Source: Tetrapyrgos nigripes (taxonomy: Eukaryota; Basidiomycota; Agaricomycetes; Agaricales; Campanellaceae). From it: DNA of 64,000 nt. A program made the translations under genes and the position numbers. The DNA lies in NCBI GenBank assembly GCA_013368315.1, contig JAACJM010000012.1, positions 372,001-436,000 of the forward strand. Reading direction: 5' to 3'. Numbering within the stretch: the stretch's first letter is position 1; every line of letters starts with the position of its first letter. Positions 23,752 to 33,577 of this stretch are shown here, in pieces. The notes beneath the pieces are model-generated. The model did no database searches, had not been told where the DNA came from, and saw only the letters and a list, made by a program, of their open reading frames with translations.

Positions 23752-26474
23752 TCATTCCTGGATCTCCACGTAGTTTGCTGGAGCACGCAAAAAAATCAGA
23801 ATAAACCAAGGACCAGTGGGTGACTTCAATACTCACCAGGGAATAGTCCAACATTGCCGTGTTGATCCTTTCCTTGCCACCAATCCTCTGAGGCGGGTTC
23901 AATCTCTACAATGAGGTCGCCTTCCTTGAACGAAATTTCATTGTCTTCTGCGGCATCATAGCTAGGTGACAATTTAATGGCCAGACTAAACATAGACAAA
24001 ATGGGACTCGTACTCGTATATGGCAATAGCCGTGACATTTCCTTCTTGAGCTGCAGGTTCAGGCTCAGGCTCGGGAGTAGGTTCACGAGGAGGTGCAGGT
24101 GGCGCAGGGGGAGCTGCGGGAGCAACAGGTGGCTGTTTGAAATTGAGAAGGAAAACCTCGTTGGCAATTGTTACAAGAAATTTGTCGTGAATACTTACGG
24201 GTGGTGGTGGGGTGGTGGTGGTGGTGGTGGTGGTGGTGGTGGCTAGAGCGAGGCATGAGCGGTTCCACAAAGACAATAGAGCTCAAAAGATTGATTACTT
24301 ACAGCAGCTTCTTCGGCTTGAGATTCTTCAGGCGTTTCGACGAGCTCGACGTAATTAGCTGGAATACAACGGGTTAACAGAAATTCCAGATTATTTACAG
24401 GAAATACTGACCAGGGAACATTCCGGTCTTTCCGCCTGCTCCAACGCCACTCCACCACCCTTCATCCAGCTGTTCAATGACTGTAAGTTCATCCAACTCT
24501 GCCGAGTATGATCTTTCACTCACTTCCTCAATCTGTTCAATGAGCTCTCCTTCGACTAGACTCATTTCATTATCTTCTGTGGCCTAAAGAATACCGGTGG
24601 GCAAGTCTTGTGTTTCAGGAGAAAGCAGCTTACATCATATTCATACAACACGACGGCGCATATACCCCTGCCGCCAGTAGCGGCAGGAGCAACAGCAGGT
24701 ACTGGCTCTGGCTCTGGCTCTGGTTCTGCAACTGATAATTGGGACATCTAGGAGTTTTCTGGATCAACACGATATCACGCTAGTGATTACAAAACAAGTC
24801 TCACCTGGGCAACAGGAGGTGGTGGTGGTGGCGGAGGAGGAGGAGGAGGAGGAGGAGGTGCAGGAGCCTCAAACTCGGGTTCAGGTTCAGGCTCGGGTTC
24901 GGGTGCGACAGGTTGAGGAGGGGGTGGAGGTGGGGGTGGGGGTGGGGGTGGCTAAATAAACAGTATGAAATATCCAGGTGACACCAACTGGCGGTAAGGA
25001 AGACTCACTGCAGCTTCTTCAGCTTCAGGCTCTTCTTCAGGCCACTCTTCTTCCTCTGCAGCTTTGTTGACGGCAACAGCAGCACCAGCACCCAACGCGG
25101 CACCTCCGACTGCTGCGGCCCCAACTCCGACGGCACCAAAATTTCTGGGGGCTGGGGGAGGAACGTTCGCTCTGCCAAAAGCAGGGGCAGCCGATTTGAA
25201 AGTTGGAGCTGGGGCAGGAGCAGGTGGCGGAACTGACGCGTTTCTGCTCCTGGCCTCTTCTTCTCCGGCTTGTTTCTTCGCCAAAGCCTGCCTTTCGCTC
25301 CACGTCAATTTCTTAGGAGCAGAAGATGAAGGTGGAGGTGGGGTTGAGGCAGAAGCCTGCTGCTGGAATTTTTCAAATGGATTCTTTATCTTCCTCGGTG
25401 CCGGCAGAGATACAGGTGTATAGGCCGTTCCAACAGGTCCAATACGATCGTCTTCAGATGGTTTAGTTGGGACGTTGGACGAAACGACTGGAGCAGGAGC
25501 CCTAGAGGCGCTCGGAGTGGGTCGTGCTGCAGAAGGAATAACGGGATGTCGCGATGCAGCAGAAATAACGGGCGGTCGTGATGCTGCAGGAGGTGGTGGT
25601 GGTGCTGCAGCGGGACTTGGCGCTGGAGGCTGTTCTTCTGGCCAAGCATCTGCGGGCGCAGAGCCTGTATTCACGGTACGGCCATAGAGAGATCCAGCAG
25701 AGGCAGCAGGCTTGGGACCACCGAAGACGGGGCGAGCAGAAGTCGGAGGTGGTGGTTTAGCTGCGCTGGGATTGGCTGGGGCAGGGCCTTTGCGCAGTGC
25801 GGCAATATCAACCTTTCCAACTGGCGTGTAGCTGCTACCGACAGGCGCGATGGGTTCGTATTTGCGCGGTGCTTCTTTCTGAACGGAGTACTTTGCACCT
25901 GAAGCAGCCTCGACACGCTTCATGATCACTGATGACTGCACATCGGACTGCAAGACTCGTTGATTAGGCCCGGTAGACGGAACAGTCGATGTTGGCACTC
26001 ACCTCGTTCCTAGCACTTATCACGACGTGAGCACCTCGAAGAAAGTTTGCTACCGCACTTGAATGAGTGTGAAAGAGACCCTTCTTGGCTTCAGGTACAC
26101 CATCTCCACACCAGTTGATCTGGACGAATTTCGGGAGTTGACTCTGCGAGGATGCTTTAGTACAAGAGCAGTGATAGCATAGGTTGACATACATTTGGGT
26201 CCATCACTCGAGCAAAAGCATATTGTATCCTGTACCAAAAGTATTAGTCCCTACTACGTCAGACAGATCGTGAAGAGGGTAATATGAAGTCTGACCTTCC
26301 ATCGGAGAATTCCTCTTCTAGCTCCTCCAAGCCTCCGTCACCGGTTGATTGAACTTTCAGGTCGTTTGTTCCCTTCTCGTATGTGAAGATGGCCCAGTCG
26401 ATCCCCTGGGCATTCAAAACGTTCAGATATGCATCTTTGATGTCTTTATTGGCTAGATTTATTTGCAACGACAT
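23752..26474 (-). CDS. ABP1: Actin-binding protein Abp1/drebrin-like (ADF-H, Pro-rich, two SH3)
   Basis: The start is ATG 26474 and the stop is at 23752-23754. An N-terminal ADF-homology domain (NKDIKDAYLNVLNAQGIDWAIF, FVQINWCGDGVPEAKKG) binds F-actin. A long Pro/Ala/Ser-rich middle contains VGSSYTPVGKVD-type repeats and a conserved WSERQALAKKQ. There are Glu/Pro repeats and poly-proline tracts. Two SH3 domains follow. The first has [34 protein letters not shown] and the second TAIAIYDYDAAEDNEISF, DWWQGKDQHGNVGLFPANYVEIQE at the C-terminus. It acts at cortical actin patches in endocytosis. The segment at 24199-24242, a CCA-repeat block between good splice sites, is 44 nt and would break the frame if included; see findings. 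It is divergent from ATE1, 141 bp away. Confidence 0.9.
24199..24242 (-). repeat. CCA/TGG trinucleotide microsatellite at an exon-sized block in ABP1
   Basis: Ten CCA units, then CCCC and further CAC/CCA units, lie between an acceptor (CTCTAG) and a donor (GTAAGT). The block codes for poly-proline in the frame of the preceding exon. Confidence 0.8.
24811..24954 (-). repeat. Poly-proline coding tracts in ABP1
   Basis: Two C-rich microsatellites (CCT/CCA and CCACCC units) in one exon encode runs of about ten or more prolines. They flank an EPEPEPEPE stretch. Such tracts bind SH3 and profilin domains and are prone to slippage. Confidence 0.75.
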
Positions 26475-26615
26475 GAGGTCGTCGCAGCTGGAAGGTTGAT
26501 GAGTATTGATAAGAGGAGAGAAAGGGATACCTGGTGGTACAAGTCTAAGCTGTGGGCAGAGGGCAATGCTGCCAAGAAAGGCAATGACGCGCCTACCTTT
26601 GCTCTTGACTACAAC

Positions 26616-28498
26616 ATGCCAATATCCCTTGGAACGCCCAGAGATCGCAACGCTTCGACCTGTGGATATTGCTCTCCTCCTGGAGAGCGTTCCCCAGAAA
26701 ATACTTTTCGAACTTCAGCTGGCCTTGCCTCTTATCAGTTATCGTGTCAAGTATGGTGAATTCTAGCCTCTAGTCTGCAGGTTCTGAGCGACATTTATCA
26801 AGGTGTATCAAGAGATGATTGACCGTGGATGGCGTCGTTCTGGTACTTGCAATCAAAGAACTGTCGATACACTGACTGATCGACATTTTAGGCACTTGGT
26901 GCTACAAACCCCATTTGAGATCTTCCTGTTGCCCACTTTACACTATCAGGTTGGTAGAACTGTCCGTCCATGAGTATCTCTCATCTCCAAGTCTCTGCAG
27001 ACTAGATGCGACCAAATTCAAGCCTTCCAAAAGTCAGCGTAAACTCGTTAACCGGTAAGTGAAGGCTTGTCTGAAACGCTCAATTGTTCAAACTTTGGTA
27101 CAGGTGGAATCGATTCGTAGAGCATGGGAAGGAAGAGAATATGGGTGAAGACACAAAGTTTGTTTCTAACATGCTTTCAGCTGAAGTCTTGCCCTGACCT
27201 CCGTTCCATTGCAGACCTTCCAAACCGAAAGGGAAGAACACAACCGAATTTGACTTAGTCACAGCGATTCATGCTGCAGAAGTAAACTCTAGTGCAGACC
27301 AGCAAGCCACGCATAGGTTTGAAGTATGTTTCATCTTATTGCTCCACGTTGGTCGTATTTAACTCAATTAATTAGGTGACTTTGGAACCTTCTTCATACA
27401 CTGCCGAAAAATTCGCGCTTTACCAAAAATACCAGAAGGAAATACACCACGAGAATGAAAAAAGCCCGCCAGGTTTCAAACGGTTTCTCGTCGACTCTCC
27501 CCTATCAGTGAGTATATGCGGTTATTTTTATCCAAAAGCTAGTTCTCATCATTCAGATCTCGCACAGCTGGAACCCATTACCTACACCAACTCTCCTCCA
27601 ACACACCTTCCCACTCACTACGGATCCTATCATCAACTCTACAGGTTGGACGGAAAATTGATCGCGATGGCCGTGCTCGATCTATTGCCCAGTTGCGTTT
27701 CCAGCGTGTATTTCATGTATGATAACACCTGGGAACAGTATTCGCTTGGAAAGGTGCTATTCCATTTTTCCTTTGATTTGCTTTCTCTAACCTAATGAAT
27801 AGTTGAGTGCCCTCCGTGAAATATCCTTAGCGAGTGAACTATGTGCCGCAGGAGCACTTGGCTTGTCTTATCTGTACCTTGGTGAGTTCGCATTTATTTT
27901 TTGCAATGTTGTTCTTACCCTTGCACAATCCAACAGGTTACTACGTCCATTCATGTCAGAAAATGCGGTACAAAGGAGAATACCAGCCGTCTTACTTATG
28001 CGACCCAGTGAGCCCTTATGCCCAGTCGTCTTCACGTTTGGCTGATTTGTCTCAGGAAACGTATTCCTGGTTCCCATTCAGCGAATGTGCCCAGTTGTTA
28101 GACAAGAACCGTTATGGCTGTTTCTCTTCTCCTGAGCGCTCCTTGGAAGGACCACCGGGACTTGAACTAGGTATGTGCCGCTTCATATTCTCATATCGTA
28201 GCTAACATAGCTTCTGTAGAGGATGAGTTCGAAGATTATGAACCGCCCGACCTACCTGATAGCGTGCTCGAAAGCATTTTAATCGTTGAGAGTATCAAGG
28301 GCCCGAAGGTCACTGTCATTCCAGTCAATGTAAGTTATAAGCTACCGCAATGTTCAGAATTTGAAGCTCAAATATCTACTTGATCTGCAGCTATCGCCAT
28401 TTTGGGAACTTCCATCAGTCAAACGTATTATCTTGTGTTGCGTAGAGGAGTTGGGTGTAGAACTTGCCAAGAAGATTATATTCCGGTTATCGTTGTAG
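26616..28498 (+). CDS. ATE1: Arginyl-tRNA--protein transferase Ate1
   Basis: Ate1 transfers Arg from Arg-tRNA to N-terminal Asp, Glu or oxidised Cys, marking proteins for the Arg/N-degron pathway. The start is ATG 26616. The N-terminal block has CGYCSPPGERSPENTF, YQEMIDRGWRRSGTWCYKP and SCCPLYTIRLDATKFKPSKS, the cysteine-rich Ate1 N-domain. The C-terminal block has YGSYHQLYRLDGKLIAMAVLD, SVYFMYD, GLSYLYLGYYVHSCQKMRYK and GEYQPSYLCDPETYSWFP. The end is KKIIFRLSL before TAG 28498. Introns are short and in phase. It is immediately upstream of IMP2 on the same strand. Confidence 0.92.
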
Positions 28499-28674
28499 AT
28501 AATGCTGTACTTCATTATTATTGTAGGAATAAATTGCTTGTAACTCACGCGAAATTTGACGCGTCAACGCCTCCCATCGTCGTCCCTGTCTATGGCATCT
28601 CCTCAACCAGAAGCTCAGGCCTAACACTACGATCTTCCTCTACAGCTATAATCCAACGTCGCTCAGGGTTTAAA

Positions 28675-29548
28675 ATGCAACGGCTGCTCGAATCCATGAG
28701 AACGAGAAGCACCAGGTCTCATCCCATCTGGCGCTACCTCTATTGGATGCCAACTGCTGTTGTTTTCACTCAGTATCTCTACGGGCTCAAGATTGTCTCT
28801 GGGCGTAGTATGCAGGTAAATATCTAAATGAATTGTCAGTCTAGTACTGACTCGAGCTCAAATGGGTTAGCCCACATTAAATCCCGACTCTTCGTTATGG
28901 CGAGACGTTGCTTTGTTCGACCGGTATTCCATCTACGCCCAAAGAGCATATACTAGAGGAGATATTGTGGCATTAAAGTATGTCTGCGACCAGTCTTCTT
29001 TGGCTAGTTCGTTATACTCACTTTGTATCGCTACTTTCAGATCTCCGAACGACCCCAATCGAACACTAGTGAAAAGAATAATAGGTCTAGAGGGTGATGT
29101 AGTGAAAACACTACCGCCTTATCCTGATCCAGAGGTGAGGATACCTCCTGGACATGCATGGATTGAAGGCGAGTCCAGCATACAAAGTTTCTGTGTGGCT
29201 GACTCTTGACTGAGTGCACAACCAGGCGACGAACCTTTTCATAGTAACGACAGCAATCAGTTCGGTCCTGTGAGTGCTTGCTGCAGACCTACAGAGCAAA
29301 GAACACTCATCACCTAGACTACTCAGGTCCCTCTAGCATTGATTGAATCAAGACTAGTGGTTGTTGTCTGGCCACCCAATCGTTTTGGGCATCTGTTGAA
29401 CAAAACCACACCATCATCTCGGATTATGGAATCCAAAGATCGTTCGGCGTATCGGTTAGCTATGGCTGAGCTGGAAAGAGAACGCTGGCGGAATTCGAGA
29501 GTCGTTACTTTTCATCAGGAAAGTGAGACTTCGATAGATGGTATTTGA
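28675..29548 (+). CDS. IMP2: Mitochondrial inner membrane protease subunit 2 (Imp2)
   Basis: The model is 28675..28815, 28871..28977, 29041..29168, 29226..29269, 29327..29548 (642 nt, 213 aa). Imp2 is a type I signal-peptidase-like enzyme that removes sorting signals in the intermembrane space. A membrane segment (WMPTAVVFTQYLYGLKIV) precedes SGRSMQPTLNP, with the catalytic Ser. The catalytic Lys lies in LVKRIIGLEGDVVK, and IPPGHAWIEGDEPFHSNDSNQFGPV is the conserved region after it. The frame requires a GC-AG intron at 29169-29225. The C-terminal tail is longer and polar (ERERWRNSRVV). The start ATG at 28675 is the first Met before the membrane segment. Confidence 0.9.
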
Positions 29549-29730
29549 CGGAACTAGGAGAAACACATTCCGATTCTCATCCTGGCACCATATGCTTTGG
29601 CTCTCGGAAATGTGCAAACGGTGTCCGATTAGAGTGATATACTTGATACAATACTAGTACTGCTATCATACATAATACCACATAGTGACTAGAGATACAG
29701 AAGACAAGAGGAAGAGAGTTAAAAGACATA

Positions 29731-30978
29731 CTACTTCATGACCGATCTCCCAGCAGTTGCAGAACGTCGAGCAGTGTTGCCTAGAATACGGGCACGAAGT
29801 GCATCACCAGCAGCAGAAGTAGCTGATCCCCTTGAGCCGGTGGACTTTGACGAAGAGATTCGAGACCGGGACGAAGATGAAGACACTCTTAACGACGTCT
29901 CGACAGACAGCTTTTGTCTTTTTCTCTCTCGCGCTTCAAGCTCCTTCCTGCCTCTAGCCCATTCATCCTTCGCCTCTTTTACTGCATCCTCGTCCTCTTC
30001 CACCAGGTTCAAAGTCGAAGGTAACGCATATCGATCTCTAACCTGGTCGTCGACTTTCTCTTTCTCTTTCCGTATCTTCTTGTCTTCCCGAAAGCGTTTG
30101 CGCACTTTCAAGGATAGGGAATAAGGATCCGAGTTGTACTGTTCCGACATTTCCATCAGAGATTCGAGGCGAGGCACTTGTACTTTGGTGTGATGTGTTT
30201 TCGCATCGGTTGTCTTTTCCAAGGCAGCCAATGGATCGTCAGGAGTCGCTTTGCCTTCAGTATCTGGACCATAGGACTCTTGTAAGCATGTTGAAAGATG
30301 CGTGATGACCATGTATGACTCACCATGCACTGCGAAGCCTCCATTCTCCTCTGGATTCCAATCCTCGTCTTTCTGTCTTGCTCCGCTGGTAACCACATAT
30401 CTTGTATTCTGCCTTCAGGGTAAGAACCAAGACTAACCTGATAGAAATGTTTTCATACCTTTGGATCCGTCTGAATCTCGAACCAGCCATCACATAGATG
30501 ACATTTACATCGAAACGAGAAGATTGGCGTAGAGTAGTAATTCCCAATCTTCTTCTTCTCTGCGTTGTAACGTACTCCCATTCCAATGTGATTGTTGCAT
30601 GTGCCACTAGACCCAAGACGAATTCAAGAAGATAGAAGGCGGTAAAGCCCAGGTTCATCCAGTTGACATGCAGTCGGCGAGCAGACAATGCGACGCAGTA
30701 AAGAAGACGTACCACCAAATGTTGAAGGGCAGTTCGAAACGAGTTATAAGGATCCCTTGATCAAGTTTGCGAGCCCTGTCGCCGAGTGCATGCTTGCCTA
30801 TACAGAAGTTAGTAAAATGACATCTAGCTGAATGCAAAACGACATACCTCTATAGGAGTTCAGACTTCCATGCTTTTCGCCGTCATAGTCTGGTGGATAA
30901 TACTTGTTGAATCCTGCAAAATATCCTCTGTAATTATGTCTCAAAGCCGTGTGGAGAATGCGGGAACAAACCTTGCAT
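29731..30978 (-). CDS. saf4: CWC16-family splicing factor, CCDC130/Saf4 type
   Basis: The start ATG at 30978 heads a tiny first exon (MQ + split G) spliced onto GFNKYYPPDYDGEKHGSLN. The conserved core runs KHALGDRARKLDQGILITRFELPFNIWCGTCNNHIGMGVRYNAEKKKIGNYYSTPIFSFRCKCHLCDGWFEIQTDPKN, read in pieces across exons. Two CxxC/CxC-xx-C pairs bind zinc. The N-terminal 'GFNKYYPPD' and the late 'DPYSLSLKVRKRFREDKK' block point to the CCDC130/Saf4 branch rather than Yju2. These proteins act at the catalytic spliceosome. The C-terminus is Ser-rich and basic. It is divergent from DAD4 with only 69 bp between start codons. Confidence 0.9.
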
Positions 30979-31047
30979 GGCGGTAGGGAAGAAAGGTCAC
31001 TAAAGAAATCGCATGACTCGTTCGACACTTGCTTTGCCACCACCATC

Positions 31048-31372
31048 ATGGAAAACCCTCATGCGGAACGACAGGCTGTTCTCCTAGAGCGCATTCTCAA
31101 GAATACTGTAGGGATTTATCACTGCTCTTTCTTGTTTCTTCTCGCTGACAATTCATAGTCTAAGTGTACAGAAGCAATCTTGGAAATGAACCACTGCATG
31201 GAGGTCAGGGCCTCGCTCAATTACACGTTCTTCCCCTGAGTTGTCCTTATTTTTCTTACAGGAAATTATCAGGGCTAGCCAGCAAGTCAGGACAGCAGCG
31301 GACTTGTCTTCCAAGTACAGAAAGAATGTGCAATATAACCTCGAGGCTACGAAAGATTCGAAGCATCCGTAA
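31048..31372 (+). CDS. DAD4: DASH/Dam1 complex subunit Dad4
   Basis: This small gene of three exons, 31048..31107, 31159..31203 and 31262..31372 (216 nt, 71 aa), is too fragmented to appear as a single ORF. The product begins MENPHAERQAVLLERILKN, continues CTEAILEMNHCMEEI and ASQQVRTAADLSSKYRKN, and ends NLEATKDSKHP. This matches the roughly 70-residue Dad4 family along its whole length. DASH rings couple kinetochores to microtubules. The size, the start and all three splice phases agree with the family. It is divergent from the Saf4 gene (69 bp apart). Confidence 0.92.
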
Positions 31373-31993
31373 AGAAACAATTGAAGGGAACGCGAAGAAT
31401 GCATGTGTGTACAGGTATAGGAAATTGGACCAGGTTACGGGAAAATCAACATATAGATGGTACGCATGTTCAGACCTGCCCAATGAACCAACATTTCGAA
31501 ACCCAAGACAAATCCATTGACCCAGTGGGAATGCGAAGTCCTGCACGCGATGGTCAGATTCACGCACTGCCTGTTGACATGTCTGTTCACAACAATGATG
31601 ATATGCAATAGGACAACGTCGTATGCGCTTTTATTGAGTGATCCTCCTTGGCCCATATGTACGTACACAGTTTGTACACAGGCAGATTCCCGCTATCATG
31701 CTTCTGCCTGATGACAATATGATCATACTGTTGATTTCTTGATCGTTGTCATCTTTTAACTTTGTTCCGACATGAGAACACGATGCTTTGTAGCGCTTAA
31801 AAGAGCAGGCACGCTACATAGTACATAGTGACTGACCCCTCCTCCCTCCCTTCCGTGGTTTTGCTTTCTTTCTTATTATATTTGGGCTGGATTCCCTTCC
31901 TCTCTGTCTTTCCTTGGGTAATTGGGTTTATTAATCTAAGCAGGTCCATTCATTACTTCTCTTGCTTGACGCACTCTGTTCTGGATTTCTCAA
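31373..31993. other. Intergenic region between DAD4 and the lipase
   Basis: About 620 bp without a supportable gene; ORFs on both strands are short and lack motifs. It presumably holds the DAD4 terminator and the lipase promoter. A pyrimidine-rich stretch (CCCTCCTCCCTCCCTTCC-like, about 31837-31855) lies 140 bp before the lipase start. Confidence 0.5.
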
Positions 31994-33285
31994 ATGATGC
32001 TGCACTCGACACTTTCTCTATTCGCTTACGGCCTTCTGTCTTCTAAATTGGCCCTTGCTGCTCCTCTTTTCGGGATTGGAGACCGACTGTCGGATTCCGA
32101 CGCAACTTCGGCCACACCAGACGATGTCCTTAATGGACTTATACGGCCTGCTCAATTCAGTCGGGTTGCTTATTGTTCTAGCGCTGCTGTAACGAGCTGG
32201 CAATGTGGACCCCCTTGTGATGCTCTCGGAAACGATATCGATGTATTCCAGGCTGGTGGTGGTAGGTTTGGTTTCATGTGTACCTCTTTCACGTTTGGTT
32301 AATCCTCTTTTCCTGATAGATGATGGACTCGTTCCGATGTGTGAGTGGATTTCCTTCCAGCTTCAAATGTCTAATACCTTAATGGTGATCTCTAGACTTC
32401 ATTGCACACGATCCTTCACAGGACACCATAGTTGTTGCTCACCAAGGCACCGAGCCCGAGAATTTGTGAGCACGATGCAACGTACTTCAAGCTAATCTGT
32501 CTTAAAATACGTTAGCCTTTCCGTTCTGAATGATGTGCAATTTTTCTTGGAGGATCTTAACACCACTCGTTTCACATCTGCTGAAGGAAGTGAGTTTTTG
32601 GAACTTCACATACTTTTTGATACGGACCGTGAATAACTTTACATCACCAGAGGACATTCAAGTCCATAATGGCTTCCAGAAGACCTTTGAACGTACAGCA
32701 GACGGCGTTCTTTCGGGCGTTTTGAATGGTTTAGCAACAAAAGGAGCCAGTAAAATTTTGGTCACTGGTCACTCCCTTGGTAAGCTGCTTCGGAAACCTG
32801 TGCTAAAGATGATATATCGATGATTCGGCAACAGGTGCTGCTATCGCATCCCTCGATGCCATGATGCTCAAACAAGAGGTTGATCCTTCCATTGAGATCA
32901 CCACTGCCCTGTTCGGGCTCCCACGAGTTGGCAACCAGGAGTGGGCCGACTTTGTCGATGAACAGCTAGGTGGCCAGTTGACGCGTGTCTCTAACCAGGA
33001 CGACCCTGTACCTATCGTTCCTCCTCGTACGATAGGCTTCAGACATCCGTCGGGAGAGATTCATATCAACGCTGTGGACGACAACGGCGAGGCAACGGAC
33101 GTAGTGACATGCGAAGGTCAAGAGAATAGTGAATGTTCTGCGGGTAACACAGTTCTGACTGCCAGTGTGAGCAACCATCTGGGTATGTGCTCGTTCTTGC
33201 TTCGTAAAGCTCTAGGCTGAATTGAAGCGAATTAGGACCTTACTTTGATGACATCTCTTTTGGAGGTGACGCCTGCCCTCTGTAG
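31994..33285 (+). CDS. Secreted class-3 lipase
   Basis: The start is ATG 31994 (a second ATG follows at 31997) and the stop is TAG 33283. The N-terminus is a secretion signal (hydrophobic, ending LALAAPLF). Family blocks are VAHQGTEPENFLSVLNDV (oxyanion region), VHNGFQKTF, and the nucleophile elbow VTGHSLGAAIASLDAMML with the catalytic Ser. FGLPRVGNQEWADFVDE follows, and NQDDPVPIVPP holds the catalytic Asp. FRHPSGEIHI and the C-terminal SNHLGPYF hold the catalytic His. The triad is complete. Four to six short introns interrupt it, one of them inside the GHSLG elbow codons. It likely hydrolyses triacylglycerols or related esters outside the cell. Confidence 0.9.
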
Positions 33286-33577
33286 ACCGCCGTTGGACCG
33301 CAGATTAACATCATGAATTATGTATCGCGAGGGCGAACACCTGGAAAGATAGATTCTTATGTATTCTCTCTTATTATAAGCAAGAGCTGAAAAACGGAAA
33401 TGCAGGGCGTTATTCATACCTAAAATTGATGATTGAGCTCATAGTTCCCGACTCGACCGAAAGGGAGAGAGAGGATTTACGCGAGTTGAAGTGATCGAAA
33501 AACGGTTCTATCTGTCCTATAGAGCACACTACGTAGTCTATCACAAGTAAATCTGCACCATGATTTCGAAGGCAGTC

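Noticed and set aside
24083..24286. Minus-strand ORF with a poly-histidine run (and a poly-threonine ORF in another frame)
   Set aside because: These are other frames of the CCA repeat in ABP1. The flanking exons and the SH3 domains fix the poly-proline frame as the coding one.
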